Below, piece by piece: positions 51,379 to 60,973 of a stretch of 64,000 bases of DNA; the first letter of the stretch is position 1; the number at the start of each line of letters is the position of its first letter. Source of the stretch: Pseudomonas nitroreducens NBRC 12694 (GTDB lineage Bacteria; Pseudomonadota; Gammaproteobacteria; Pseudomonadales; Pseudomonadaceae); NCBI RefSeq assembly GCF_002091755.1, contig NZ_BDAI01000017.1:1-64000 (forward strand), read 5' to 3'. A program made the position numbers and the translations under genes. The notes below the pieces were generated by a model. That model had not been told where the DNA came from and searched no databases. It saw only the letters and a list, made by a program, of their open reading frames with translations.

Positions 51379-52067
51379 CCGATCTCGAGCTGATCCTCAA
51401 ATGGCTGCCGAAGATGCTCCAGGGCGCCACCCTGACCCTGGAGCTGCTGGCCATCGCCGTGGTAGCCGGCCTGTGCCTCGCCGTACCGCTGGGCATCGCC
51501 CGCGCCTCGCGGCACTGGTACGTACGCGCCGTGCCCTACGCCTACATCTTCTTCTTCCGCGGCACACCGCTGCTGCTGCAGCTGTTCATCGTCTACTACG
51601 GCTTCGCCCAGTTCGAAAGCGTGCGCAAGGGGCCGCTCTGGCCATACCTGCGCGACCCGTACTGGTGCGCCCTGCTGACCATGACCCTGCACACCGCCGC
51701 CTACATCGCGGAGATCCTGCGCGGCGCCATCCACGCCATCCCGGTCGGAGAAGTGGAAGCCGCCCGCGCGCTGGGCATGTCCCGCCGCCAGGCGCTGTTC
51801 CACATCATTCTGCCGCGCGCCGCGCGCATCGCCATGCCGGCCTACAGCAACGAGGTGATCCTCATGCTCAAGGCCAGCGCCGTGGTCTACACCGTGACCC
51901 TGTTCGACATCATGGGCATGACCCGCACCATCATCGCGCGCACCTACGAGGCCATGCTGTTCTTCTGCCTCGCCGGGGTGTTCTACCTGGTCATCACCCT
52001 CCTGCTGACCCGCATCTTCCGCCTGCTGGAACGCTGGCTGAAGGTCGACTCCATGCAGGGCCGCTGA
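51375..52067 (+). CDS. Polar amino acid ABC transporter, permease 2
   Basis: A 230-residue inner-membrane protein of the HisM/ArtM class, with about five helices and the EAA loop EVEAARALGMSRRQALFHIILPRA. It pairs with permease 1 as the heterodimeric channel. Confidence 0.94.
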   Translation: MTDLELILKWLPKMLQGATLTLELLAIAVVAGLCLAVPLGIARASRHWYVRAVPYAYIFFFRGTPLLLQLFIVYYGFAQFESVRKGPLWPYLRDPYWCALLTMTLHTAAYIAEILRGAIHAIPVGEVEAARALGMSRRQALFHIILPRAARIAMPAYSNEVILMLKASAVVYTVTLFDIMGMTRTIIARTYEAMLFFCLAGVFYLVITLLLTRIFRLLERWLKVDSMQGR

Positions 52068-52095
52068 CCGGCGCGCCGCTCCCCCACGGGGTCGC

Positions 52096-52101
52096 TATAA
52101 T
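52096..52101 (+). promoter_or_regulatory. Probable -10 element for the methyltransferase gene
   Basis: TATAAT at 52096-52101, 33 nt before the GTG start. I see no good -35, so it is a tentative call. Confidence 0.35.
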
Positions 52102-52133
52102 GCGCGCCCCGTGGCTTTCTCCCGCTTCGCACC

Positions 52134-53354
52134 GTGCTCCCGAACGACACTCCCCTGACCGGCCCCGACCTGCTCCAGCGCTTCCTGGCTCTGGACACCT
52201 TCCTGCTGGAACACCAGGCGCTCTGGCGGCCCAAACCCTTCACGGTGCTGGAGCTGCCCTGGGAGCACGACCACCCCGAACTGGCCACCTGGCTGCGCAG
52301 CCGAAGCCTCGAAGAGGCCGATGCGGTGCACAACGCACCGCAGCAACTCGACGCTCCCGCGCCCTTCCCCACGTTGGCTGCCATGGCTGCCAAACTGTCC
52401 GTCGTCGGCGAGTTCCCGGCAACGCCCATGGGAAAGCTGTCGAACCTGCTGACTGTCGATGTCCCCGGTCGCAAGTGGCAACAGATCGAAGCCTTCGCCA
52501 GCCGACTGGAGTTCACCGAGGCGCCGCAGCAATGGCTCGACTGGTGCGCCGGCAAAGGCCACCTGGGCCGCCTGCTGGCCCGCGACGGCAAGCCACTGTT
52601 GAGCCTGGAATTGGACAGTGCACTGGTTGAGGATGGCCAGCGCCTGAGCGACCGGCTCCAATTGCAGGCCCGACATCATCAGCAGGACGTGCTCGCCCCG
52701 AACGCCCTCGAGCATCTCCAGGCCGGGCACACCGCCGTCGCCCTGCACGCCTGCGGCGACCTGCACGTGCGCCTGTTGCAGCTCGCCAGCAGTCGCGGCT
52801 GTCGCCAGCTTGCGGTTGCACCTTGCTGCTACAACCGCATCGATAGCGAACACTACCAGCCGCTCTCAAACGCCGCGCAAGGCTCCACTCTCGGGCTTTC
52901 GCGCGAAGACCTGCGCCTGCCTCTGGCCGAAACCGTGACCGCCGGTGCCCGCGTGCGCCGCCAGCGCGATGCTTCGATGGCACGTCGACTGGCATTCGAC
53001 CTGCTGCAGCGGGAGGTCCGCGACAGTGACGACTACCTGCCCGTCCCGCCCGTATCACCGACCTGGCTGGACAAATCCTTCGCCGATTACTGTCGTTATC
53101 TCGCCGCGCTCAAGGGCCTCCACCTGCCTGCCGTGGTCGACTGGCTCCATTTGGAGGCCCGAGGCTGGCAGCGACTGGCCCAAGTCCGCAACCTCGAACT
53201 GGTGCGCGGACTGTTCCGCCGGCCCATGGAGCTCTGGCTGCTGCTCGACCGCGCGTTATTCCTCGAGGAGCAGGGCTATCGCGCCACCCTGGGCGCCTTC
53301 TGCGCCACGCGAATGACCCCGCGCAACCTGCTGTTGCTGGCTGAACGCATCTGA
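52134..53354 (+). CDS. SAM-dependent methyltransferase, GSTCD-like
   Basis: A 406-residue cytosolic protein. In the middle (about residues 135-240) is a SAM-binding fold: LDWCAGKGHLGRLLA (motif I) and LHACGDLHVRLLQLA, then the Cys-rich APCCYNRI typical of the GSTCD-like methyltransferase_32 family. N- and C-terminal helical regions flank it. Substrate unknown; tRNA or protein are both possible. The start is GTG 52134, and no ribosome site is obvious. Confidence 0.8.
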   Translation: MLPNDTPLTGPDLLQRFLALDTFLLEHQALWRPKPFTVLELPWEHDHPELATWLRSRSLEEADAVHNAPQQLDAPAPFPTLAAMAAKLSVVGEFPATPMGKLSNLLTVDVPGRKWQQIEAFASRLEFTEAPQQWLDWCAGKGHLGRLLARDGKPLLSLELDSALVEDGQRLSDRLQLQARHHQQDVLAPNALEHLQAGHTAVALHACGDLHVRLLQLASSRGCRQLAVAPCCYNRIDSEHYQPLSNAAQGSTLGLSREDLRLPLAETVTAGARVRRQRDASMARRLAFDLLQREVRDSDDYLPVPPVSPTWLDKSFADYCRYLAALKGLHLPAVVDWLHLEARGWQRLAQVRNLELVRGLFRRPMELWLLLDRALFLEEQGYRATLGAFCATRMTPRNLLLLAERI

Positions 53355-53386
53355 GACGGGCGTTCCAGAGCTTCACCCACAGGCCC

Positions 53387-53395
53387 TGTGGATAA
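53387..53395 (+). other. DnaA-box 9-mer
   Basis: TGTGGATAA in the sequence GCCC-TGTGGATAA-CTC, same orientation as the three others. Confidence 0.4.
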
Positions 53396-53685
53396 CTCTG
53401 TTCGTAACCCAGGAAAAACGCCACCTTCCTTACCGGCCAGACCGTCTCGCTGCGATCTGATCATTTTCTGTACACGAAAAACAAATCTTTCAAAAACAGC
53501 AACTTACGAACTTTCGTGATTGCCATCACAGGGCATATGCGATTTGTGCCCTAAAGCTTTCTCCGTTGTGCATAAAGAGCCGCCAAGGTCGTAGGAAATC
53601 AACCATCCCTGTTGCCAATCACGTCCCAATTGCGCTTCGTCGAACGGATTGTTGCGCAATCGCGACAATCGCACCTTGTCAATCG

Positions 53686-53697
53686 CTGCCTAGGCAG
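53686..53697. promoter_or_regulatory. Candidate MarR operator 1
   Basis: CTGCCTAGGCAG is a perfect 12-bp palindrome, 46 nt upstream of the marR ATG. It is repeated almost exactly 32 bp downstream. Confidence 0.6.
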
Positions 53698-53717
53698 TAT
53701 CATTTCGAAACATTTCA

Positions 53718-53729
53718 CTGCCTAAGCAG
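53718..53729. promoter_or_regulatory. Candidate MarR operator 2
   Basis: CTGCCTAAGCAG differs from operator 1 at one base. It lies 14 nt before the marR ATG, on the same DNA face (32 bp, about three turns). Confidence 0.6.
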
Positions 53730-53743
53730 CTATCTGTTTTGAC

Positions 53744-54217
53744 ATGAATCACTACGACGTCGCGGACTTTCCGTTCAAAGGCTCAATCGGCCAGTTGCTG
53801 GGCGCCACCGCCATCCTCAAGGATCGCCTGCTGGACAAGCACCTGGCGCACCTGGACATCACCGCCGCGCAGTTCAAGGTGCTGTTCTTCATCGGCAACG
53901 ACCGCGCCAACACCCCGGCCGAGCTGTGCCGCGAGCTGTCGATCGACAGCGGCTCCATGACCCGCATGCTCGACCGCCTGTCGCGCAAGGACCTGCTGCT
54001 GCGCCAGCCCTGTCCCAACGATCGCCGCAGCGTGCGCCTGAGCCTGAGCGCTGCGGGCCAGGCGGTGAACGACGAGGCGCCGCGCATCGCGGCTGCCGCC
54101 ATGAACGAACTGGTCGGCGGCCTTTCCAGCGACGAACTGCAGACCCTCACCGGCCTGCTCGACAAGATCCTGCGCGCCCATGGCGCCGCGGCCAGCTGCC
54201 CGGCGCAGGAGAATTGA
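53744..54217 (+). CDS. MarR family regulator of the efflux operon
   Basis: A 157-residue winged-helix regulator: LDITAAQFKVLFFIGND, ELCRELSIDSGSMTRMLDRLSRKDLLLRQ and PNDRRSVRLSLSAAG are the MarR helices and wing. It sits at the head of the efflux genes, 2 nt before the outer-membrane component, and is preceded by two palindromes it may bind. Repression of the pump and of itself, relieved by a phenolic or drug ligand, is the usual arrangement. Confidence 0.92.
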   Translation: MNHYDVADFPFKGSIGQLLGATAILKDRLLDKHLAHLDITAAQFKVLFFIGNDRANTPAELCRELSIDSGSMTRMLDRLSRKDLLLRQPCPNDRRSVRLSLSAAGQAVNDEAPRIAAAAMNELVGGLSSDELQTLTGLLDKILRAHGAAASCPAQEN

Positions 54218-54219
54218 AG

Positions 54220-55707
54220 ATGAAACGTCCTTGTATTGCCCTGCTGCCGGCGGCCGTGTTCGCCGCCATGCTCGGCCTTGCAGGTTGCGCCAACTATTCA
54301 GGCCTGCACACCAGCGGCAAGGCCGTTGATCCCACCAGCCTGAAGGCCGGCGTCAGCCTCGACGGCACCCCGCTGTCGCCCGCCGCCTGGCCCAGCGAGC
54401 GCTGGTGGACCGGTCTGGGCGACGCACAACTGGACAGCCTGATCGATGAAGCCCTGCGTGGCACCCCGGACCTGCAAATCGCCGAGGCCCGCGCCCGCCA
54501 GGCCACAGCCGCTGCCCAGGCGCAGGACGCGGAGCGCATGCCCAGCGTGAAGGGCACTGCCAGTTATGCCGGCATCCGCGCACCGGAAAGCGTCCTGCCG
54601 GCGCCGACCGGCGGCCGCTACTCAGCGGTGAAATACCTGTCGGCGAGCTTCAGTTACGACCTCGACCTCTGGGGCGGTCAGCGCGACGCCTGGGAGGCCG
54701 CGCTCGGCCAGGCCAACGCCGCCGAAGTCGACCGCCAGGCCGCGTCGATCACGCTGTCCACCAATGTCGCCCGTGCCTATAGCGAACTGGCCCACGCCTT
54801 CATCGCCCGCGACCTGGCCCAGGACGAACTGGATCGCTCACAACATCTCTTCCAGCTCAGCCAGAAGCGTATGGATGCCGGCCTGGACAGCAAGGTCCAG
54901 CTGCAACAGACGCAAACCCAGGTGGCCAGCGCCAAGCAGCAATTGGCGGCGGCGGAACAGGACATTGCCAGCGATCGCATCGCCCTGGCCGTCCTGCTCG
55001 GCCAGGGCCCGGACCGCGGCCAGGAGCTGCAGCGTCCGCAGGAACTCAAACCTGGCGCACTGACCCTGCCGTCGAACCTGCCGGCTGAACTGCTGGGCCG
55101 GCGCCCGGACATCGTTGCCGCACGCTGGCGCGTCGAGGCCGCGTCGAAAAGCATCGATTCGGCGAAGACCGAGTTCTATCCCAACCTGAACCTGAGCGCG
55201 ATGGTCGGCCTGGCTGCCTTGCACACCAGCGACGTATTGAAGGCGCCGAGCCGCTTCTTCCAGATCGCCCCGGCGATCTCCCTGCCGATCTTCGACGGCG
55301 GCCGCCTGCGCGCCAACCTCGCCGGGAAAAACGCCGACTACGACCTGGCTGTTGCCCAGTACAACAGGACCCTGATCAATGCCCTGGGCGAAGTCACCGA
55401 CGACCTCGGCAAGCTGCGCTCGCTGGAGCAGCAGATCGACGACCAGCGCGATGCCCGCGACATCGCCAAATCCAACTTCGACCTGGCCATGCGCCGTTAT
55501 GGCGAAGGTGTCGGCAACTACCTCGACGCCCTCAGCGTGCAACAACAGTTGCTCCTCGCCGAACGCCAACTGGCCAGCCTGGACGCCCAGCGCATCGACC
55601 TCTCGGTGCAGCTGATCCAGGCCCTGGGCGGTGGCTACCAGCCCGACACCACTCCCACTCCCACTCCCGCCCCGCTCGCCCAGGCGAACGCGGCCGCCGC
55701 GCACTGA
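54220..55707 (+). CDS. Outer-membrane efflux lipoprotein, NodT/OprM type
   Basis: A 495-residue TolC-family channel. Signal sequence with lipobox LAGC (Cys23), then two outer-membrane efflux repeats (about 80-265 and 280-470) with long helices (RQAASITLSTNVARAYSELAH; LPAELLGRRPDIVAARWRVEAA). A Pro/Thr-rich tail follows. It forms the exit duct for the EmrAB-like pump encoded downstream. Confidence 0.94.
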   Translation: MKRPCIALLPAAVFAAMLGLAGCANYSGLHTSGKAVDPTSLKAGVSLDGTPLSPAAWPSERWWTGLGDAQLDSLIDEALRGTPDLQIAEARARQATAAAQAQDAERMPSVKGTASYAGIRAPESVLPAPTGGRYSAVKYLSASFSYDLDLWGGQRDAWEAALGQANAAEVDRQAASITLSTNVARAYSELAHAFIARDLAQDELDRSQHLFQLSQKRMDAGLDSKVQLQQTQTQVASAKQQLAAAEQDIASDRIALAVLLGQGPDRGQELQRPQELKPGALTLPSNLPAELLGRRPDIVAARWRVEAASKSIDSAKTEFYPNLNLSAMVGLAALHTSDVLKAPSRFFQIAPAISLPIFDGGRLRANLAGKNADYDLAVAQYNRTLINALGEVTDDLGKLRSLEQQIDDQRDARDIAKSNFDLAMRRYGEGVGNYLDALSVQQQLLLAERQLASLDAQRIDLSVQLIQALGGGYQPDTTPTPTPAPLAQANAAAAH

Positions 55708-55721
55708 ACGAGGCACCCGAC

Positions 55722-56906
55722 ATGAGCACCGCAATGCAAGAAACCCCGAGCAGCAATCCCAAGCGCAAGCGCTGGCTGCTGATCCTGCTCGCCGTCGTCA
55801 TCCTCGCAGGCCTCGCCAGCGTCGCCTGGGAAGTCCTCTACGGCCGCTGGCACGAGGACACCGACGATGCCTACGTGAACGGCAACGTCGTGCAGATCAC
55901 CCCGCAGATCACCGGCACCGTGGTCAGCATCGGCGCCGATGACGGCGACCTGGTGCGCAAGGGCCAGGTGCTAGTGAAGTTCGACCCCAGCGACGCCGAC
56001 ATCGCCCTGCAGCAGGCCGAAGCCAACCTCGCGCGCACCGTGCGCCAGGTGCGGGGGCTGTTCAGCAACGTCGACGGCTACAAGGCCGACGTGGCGGCCA
56101 AGAAGGTCGCCCTGGCCAAGGCCGAGGCCGACTTCAAGCGCCGCCAGAACCTCGCCAACGACGGCGCCATCTCCCAGGAAGAACTGGCCCACGCCCGCGA
56201 CGCCCTGGACACAGCGCGCAGCTCGCTGACCACCTCCGAACAGCAACTGGACACCAACCGCGCGCTGGTCGACGACACCGTGATTGCTTCCCACCCTGAC
56301 GTGAAGGCCGCTGCTGCGAAACTGCGTCAGGCTTATCTGGACGATGCCCGCGCTGTGATCATCGCGCCGGTTACCGGCTACGTTGCGAAGCGCACCGTGC
56401 AGGTCGGCCAGCGCGTGCAGCCGGGCGCCGCGCTGATGGCGGTGATTCCGCTGGACCAGGTGTGGATCGACGCCAACTTCAAGGAAACCCAGCTCAAGCA
56501 CATGCGCATCGGCCAGCCGGTGGAGATCCGCTCGGATCTTTACGGCAGCGAAGTGAAGTACTCCGGCACCGTCGACAGCCTCGGCGTCGGCACCGGCAGT
56601 GCCTTCTCCCTGCTGCCTGCGCAGAATGCCACCGGCAACTGGATCAAGATCGTCCAGCGCGTACCCGTGCGCATCCGCATCAACGCCGAGGAACTGGCGA
56701 AGAATCCGCTGCGCATCGGTCTGTCCATGGACGTCAACGTCAGCCTGCACGACCAGAGCGGCCCCGCGCTTGCCCAGCAGGCGCCGCACGAGGCGGTGTT
56801 CTCCACCGACATCTACCAGGAGCAATTGGCCTCCGCGGACCAACTGATCGAGAAGCTGATCCAGGCCAATCTGGCCGACGCCAACCACAGCACCGCGCAG
56901 CGCTGA
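55722..56906 (+). CDS. Membrane-fusion protein of efflux pump, EmrA/HlyD type
   Basis: A 394-residue periplasmic adaptor: one N-terminal membrane helix (about 17-36), lipoyl half-motifs (DDAYVNGNVVQITPQITGTVV and VTGYVAKRTVQVGQRV), a coiled-coil hairpin (KADVAAKKVALAKAEADFKRRQNL) and a beta-barrel domain. It links the MFS pump to the outer-membrane channel. Confidence 0.94.
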   Translation: MSTAMQETPSSNPKRKRWLLILLAVVILAGLASVAWEVLYGRWHEDTDDAYVNGNVVQITPQITGTVVSIGADDGDLVRKGQVLVKFDPSDADIALQQAEANLARTVRQVRGLFSNVDGYKADVAAKKVALAKAEADFKRRQNLANDGAISQEELAHARDALDTARSSLTTSEQQLDTNRALVDDTVIASHPDVKAAAAKLRQAYLDDARAVIIAPVTGYVAKRTVQVGQRVQPGAALMAVIPLDQVWIDANFKETQLKHMRIGQPVEIRSDLYGSEVKYSGTVDSLGVGTGSAFSLLPAQNATGNWIKIVQRVPVRIRINAEELAKNPLRIGLSMDVNVSLHDQSGPALAQQAPHEAVFSTDIYQEQLASADQLIEKLIQANLADANHSTAQR

Positions 56907-56916
56907 TCCGACTGCC

Positions 56917-58455
56917 ATGAGCCAGCCCAACAGCAGCAGTTTCAGCCCGCCCAGCCTGGTCATGGCCACCATTGGCCTGTCGCTGGCGACCTTTATGCAG
57001 GTGCTGGACACCACCATCGCCAACGTCGCCCTGCCGACCATCTCAGGCAACCTCGGGGTGAGCTCCGAGCAGGGTACCTGGGTCATCACCTCGTTCGCGG
57101 TGAGCAACGCCATCGCCCTGCCGCTGACCGGCTGGCTCAGCCGGAAGATCGGCGAAGTGCGGCTGTTCATCGCCGCCACCCTGCTCTTCGTCATCGCCTC
57201 GTTCCTTTGCGGCGTCGCGCAGCAGATGGGCACGCTGGTGGGCTTCCGCGCCATCCAGGGCTTCGTCGCCGGGCCGCTCTACCCGATTACCCAGACCCTG
57301 CTGATCTCCATCTATCCCCCGGCGAAACGGGGGATGGCACTGGCACTGCTGGCGATGGTGACGGTGGTGGCGCCCATCGCCGGGCCCATCCTCGGCGGCT
57401 GGATCACCGACAGCTACAGCTGGCCGTGGATCTTCTTCATCAACGTGCCCATCGGCCTGTTCGCCGCCATGGTCGTCTACCAGCAACTGCGCGCCCGCCC
57501 GGTGGTGATCAAGCACGCGCCGATGGACTACATGGGCCTGGCGATGCTGGTGATCGGCGTCGGGGCGCTGCAGATCGTGCTCGACAAGGGCAACGACCTG
57601 GACTGGTTCGAATCCGGCTTCATCATCGGCGGTACGGTCATCGCGGTGATCGCCCTGGCGGTGTTCGTGATCTGGGAGCTGACCGACAAGCACCCGATCG
57701 TCAATCTGAGACTGTTCGTGCACCGCAACTTCACGGTGGGAACCCTGGCACTGGTTGGCGGCTACGCCGGTTTCTTCGGCATGAACCTGCTGCTGCCGCA
57801 GTGGCTGCAGACTCAGATGGGCTACACCGCGACCTGGGCAGGCCTGGCGGCAGCGCCGATCGGGATTCTGCCGGTCTTCCTGTCGCCGCTCGTCGGCCGC
57901 TACGCGAACAATTTCGATCTTCGCCTGCTGGCTGGCCTGGCCTTTCTGGCGATGGCAGCGACCTGCTTCATGCGCGCCGACTTCACCACTGACGTCGACT
58001 ACCTGCACATCGCGCTGGTGCAATTGTTCATGGGATTAGGCGTGGCGTTCTTCTTCATGCCGATCCTAAGCATCCTTCTGTCGGACCTGCCGCCGGACCA
58101 GATCGCCGACGGCTCGGGCCTGGCGACCTTCCTGCGGACCCTCGCCGGCAGCTTCGCCGCGTCACTCACCACCTGGATCTGGAACCGCCGCGCCACCATG
58201 CACCACGCCTACCTGACCGAGAGCATCAGCCAGTACGACCCGGCCACCCGCGCCACCGTCGAACAACTGGGCGGCCCCGGCCAGCACAGCGCCGCCCTGC
58301 TCGAACGCATGGTGGAAAGCCAGGCCTACATGATCAGCACCATCGACTACTTCACCCTGCTCGGCTGGCTGTTCCTCGCCATGCTGGTCATCATCTGCCT
58401 GGCCAAGCCCCCCTTCGGCGCCAAGCCCGGCGCGGCGACGGCCGGAGGACACTGA
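56917..58455 (+). CDS. MFS drug efflux transporter, EmrB/DHA2 type
   Basis: A 512-residue inner-membrane antiporter with about 14 helices (DHA2 family). Motif D (LDTTIANVALPTISG), motif A-like LPLTGWLSRKIGEVRLF and motif C (VVAPIAGPILGGWITDSYSW) are visible. Last gene of marR-OM-emrA-emrB. It exports lipophilic drugs or uncouplers; the substrates are not evident. Confidence 0.94.
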   Translation: MSQPNSSSFSPPSLVMATIGLSLATFMQVLDTTIANVALPTISGNLGVSSEQGTWVITSFAVSNAIALPLTGWLSRKIGEVRLFIAATLLFVIASFLCGVAQQMGTLVGFRAIQGFVAGPLYPITQTLLISIYPPAKRGMALALLAMVTVVAPIAGPILGGWITDSYSWPWIFFINVPIGLFAAMVVYQQLRARPVVIKHAPMDYMGLAMLVIGVGALQIVLDKGNDLDWFESGFIIGGTVIAVIALAVFVIWELTDKHPIVNLRLFVHRNFTVGTLALVGGYAGFFGMNLLLPQWLQTQMGYTATWAGLAAAPIGILPVFLSPLVGRYANNFDLRLLAGLAFLAMAATCFMRADFTTDVDYLHIALVQLFMGLGVAFFFMPILSILLSDLPPDQIADGSGLATFLRTLAGSFAASLTTWIWNRRATMHHAYLTESISQYDPATRATVEQLGGPGQHSAALLERMVESQAYMISTIDYFTLLGWLFLAMLVIICLAKPPFGAKPGAATAGGH

Positions 58456-58489
58456 CAGAAACTGTCGGATCAGTCTGACAAATCAGTGG

Positions 58490-58517
58490 TTTACACAAAG
58501 GTTGGCATGGCTATAAT
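58490..58517 (+). promoter_or_regulatory. Sigma-70 promoter of tRNA-Thr
   Basis: TTTACA (58490-58495), 16-nt spacer, TATAAT (58512-58517). Confidence 0.75.
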
Positions 58518-58530
58518 GGCCGCCCTCCTT

Positions 58531-58606
<76 letters not shown>

Positions 58607-58935
58607 TCTCCCCCCTCGCGTATTCCTCTCTCTCGCTCCCCGGCCAGAGCCCTCCGGCCATGCAGCCTATCGCTACGAAACTTTTTCGGCCGAACGCACT
58701 CCAAACTCCCTTATAGCTCCTCCCCTTTCGCATGCCACTCACAAATTGAGGTAAACATGCGCTCTGTAGGACTATCCTGAGTTCAGATGCAGATTTACTA
58801 CCCGAGCGCGATACATATAATGGCCGGCTCCTTCAATTTCCCGCCCAAGCTACGAGTCAACTCGTGCCGGTCAGTGAACACTGATCATGGATGCTGGAAC
58901 CTTAGAAACCGGATGGATCCGCCGGAGGCTCAGCG
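58607..58935. other. Intergenic region between tRNA-Thr and the polysaccharide locus
   Basis: A 329-nt, AT-richer gap with the likely locus promoter (58794-58821), followed by an untranslated leader. I did not see a JUMPStart/ops (GGCGGTAG) element or a repeat of the tRNA 3' end. Confidence 0.6.
58794..58821 (+). promoter_or_regulatory. Sigma-70 promoter of the polysaccharide locus
   Basis: TTTACT (58794-58799), 16-nt spacer, TATAAT (58816-58821), about 115 nt before the glycosyltransferase start. Confidence 0.6.
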
Positions 58936-59910
58936 TTGACGTTTTCCACCTTCTCTCTGAGCAGGACAGCGCCTAGTGCAGAAGTCGTCCCCGAGAACGT
59001 CGCCATTCTCATGTCGACGTTCAATGGCGAAGCTTTTCTCGCAGAACAGCTGGACTCTCTCATCGCCCAGACGCATCCGCACTGGACGATCTATGCATCC
59101 GACGACGGTTCCTGCGATGCCACCCTGAACATCCTTCAGGACTACAGCTCGCGCCTGGGCGAAGAGCGTCTGGTAATAGTGCAAGGACCTCATAGGGGCT
59201 TCGCCGCCAACTTCCTCAGCCTGCTGCGGCGCGACGACATTCAATCTCGCTATTTCGCTTTCTGCGACCAGGATGATTGCTGGAACCCCGATCATCTGGA
59301 GCGCGGCATCGCCTGGCTGCAAAGCGTGGACAACGACCTGCCGGCACTGTACTGCTCACGCACTCGCCTGATCGATGTTCGAGGCAACTCGATCGGGCTT
59401 TCGCCGTTGTTCTGCCGTCCGCCCTCGTTTGAAAACGCACTCGTCCAGAGCATTGCCGGCGGCAATACTATGCTTTTCAACGACGCCACGCGTGAATTGC
59501 TCCGACAGACACCCAACGACGAACACATCATTTCCCATGACTGGTGGGCCTACCTGCTGGTGACCGGCTGCGGTGGCGTCGTCTCCTATGAGAGCGAGCC
59601 AACGGTTGGATATCGGCAGCACGAGAAGAACCTGGTGGGCTCCAACGCCGGGGTGATGGAGCGCGCAGTACGCGTTCGGAAAATGTTCCAGGGTACCTTC
59701 CGTGGCTGGATGGATGCCAACCTCCATGCCCTGGCGCACTTTCGCAATCGACTCACCCCTCGCAATCGGCAAACCCTGGAGCTTTTCGAAGAAGCCCGGA
59801 CTGCGGGGTTTGCACGCCGCTTGCAGTTGATCAGGCAATCCGGTGTACATCGCCAATCACTTTCAGGAACGCTCGGCCTGGCCGCGGCGGCCATTCTCCA
59901 AAGGATCTGA
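58936..59910 (+). CDS. Family 2 glycosyltransferase
   Basis: A 324-residue GT-A fold protein. VAILMSTFNGEAFLAEQLDSLIAQT (about residues 23-47) and SDDGSCDATLNIL are the nucleotide-binding part; FCDQDDCW carries the DxD-like metal site, and HDWWAYLL is typical of rhamnosyltransferases of O-antigen clusters. It probably adds a sugar, perhaps rhamnose, to the polysaccharide. Start is TTG 58936 with GGAGG 8 nt upstream. Confidence 0.85.
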   Translation: MTFSTFSLSRTAPSAEVVPENVAILMSTFNGEAFLAEQLDSLIAQTHPHWTIYASDDGSCDATLNILQDYSSRLGEERLVIVQGPHRGFAANFLSLLRRDDIQSRYFAFCDQDDCWNPDHLERGIAWLQSVDNDLPALYCSRTRLIDVRGNSIGLSPLFCRPPSFENALVQSIAGGNTMLFNDATRELLRQTPNDEHIISHDWWAYLLVTGCGGVVSYESEPTVGYRQHEKNLVGSNAGVMERAVRVRKMFQGTFRGWMDANLHALAHFRNRLTPRNRQTLELFEEARTAGFARRLQLIRQSGVHRQSLSGTLGLAAAAILQRI

Positions 59911-59914
59911 CTCC

Positions 59915-60973
59915 ATGACTCTCCTCGTTACCGGCAGCGCCGGCTTCATTGGCGCCAACTTCGTTCTGGACTGGCTGGCAGGCCATGATGAAAAAGTCAT
60001 CAGCCTCGATAAGCTGACTTATGCGGGCAACCGCCAGAATCTGGCCAGTCTCGATTCGGACGCACGCCATCTGTTCGTACAGGGAGACATCGGTGACCAG
60101 GATCTGGTATCGCGCCTGCTGGCCGAGCACCAGCCGCGCGCCGTGCTGAATTTTGCCGCAGAGTCCCATGTCGACCGCTCCATTCACGGCCCGGAAGACT
60201 TCATCCAGACCAACATCGTCGGCACCTTCCGCCTCCTGGAAGCAGTCCGCAATTATTGGAATGGCCTCGCCGATGCCGATAAAGACGCGTTCCGCTTCCT
60301 GCATGTCTCGACCGACGAAGTCTATGGCTCCCTCGGCCCCAACGACCCCGCCTTCCTCGAAAGCAACAAGTACGAGCCCAACAGCCCCTATTCGGCCTCC
60401 AAGGCGGCGTCCGACCATCTGGTCCGCGCCTACCATCACACCTACGGCTTGCCCGTCCTGACCACCAACTGCTCCAACAACTACGGGCCCTATCACTTCC
60501 CGGAGAAGCTGATTCCACTGGTCATCCACAATGCCCTCTCCGGCAAGGCCCTACCCATCTATGGCGATGGCCAGCAGGTGCGCGACTGGCTCTATGTGAA
60601 AGATCACTGCGCAGCGATCCGTCGGGTTCTGGAAGCAGGGCAACTGGGAGAGACTTACAACGTCGGCGGCTGGAACGAAAAAGCCAATATCGACGTCGTC
60701 CACACCCTGTGCGACATCCTCGATCAGGAAAAACCACGCACCGACGGGCGGAGCTATCGCGAGCAGATCACCTTTGTCAAAGATCGCCCTGGTCATGACC
60801 GCCGCTATGCCATCGATGCCACCCGCCTTGAGCGCGAACTGGGCTGGAAGCCGGCGGAGACCTTCGAGACCGGTATCCGCAAGACCGTACGCTGGTACCT
60901 GGATAATGCCGACTGGGTCAGCAATGTCACCAGCGGCGCCTATCGCGAGTGGGTGGGTACGCAATACGCATGA
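59915..60973 (+). CDS. rmlB: dTDP-glucose 4,6-dehydratase
   Basis: The second enzyme of dTDP-L-rhamnose synthesis, 352 residues, an SDR enzyme. The NAD+ loop is GSAGFIGANF near the start, the catalytic region VSTDEVYGSLG, and the YxxxK pair in YSASKAASDH. ATG 59915 is 4 nt after the glycosyltransferase stop. The stop overlaps rmlD (ATGA). Confidence 0.97.
   Translation: MTLLVTGSAGFIGANFVLDWLAGHDEKVISLDKLTYAGNRQNLASLDSDARHLFVQGDIGDQDLVSRLLAEHQPRAVLNFAAESHVDRSIHGPEDFIQTNIVGTFRLLEAVRNYWNGLADADKDAFRFLHVSTDEVYGSLGPNDPAFLESNKYEPNSPYSASKAASDHLVRAYHHTYGLPVLTTNCSNNYGPYHFPEKLIPLVIHNALSGKALPIYGDGQQVRDWLYVKDHCAAIRRVLEAGQLGETYNVGGWNEKANIDVVHTLCDILDQEKPRTDGRSYREQITFVKDRPGHDRRYAIDATRLERELGWKPAETFETGIRKTVRWYLDNADWVSNVTSGAYREWVGTQYA

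Larger units (their letters stand above)
53355..53743. other. Intergenic region before marR
   Basis: A 389-nt, relatively AT-rich region. It contains a DnaA-box 9-mer TGTGGATAA at 53387-53395 and, next to marR, two near-identical palindromes (53686-53697 and 53718-53729). No gene seen. Confidence 0.6.

Noticed and set aside
58607..58935. JUMPStart/ops element for RfaH-type antitermination
   Set aside because: No GGCGGTAG in the leader of the polysaccharide locus.
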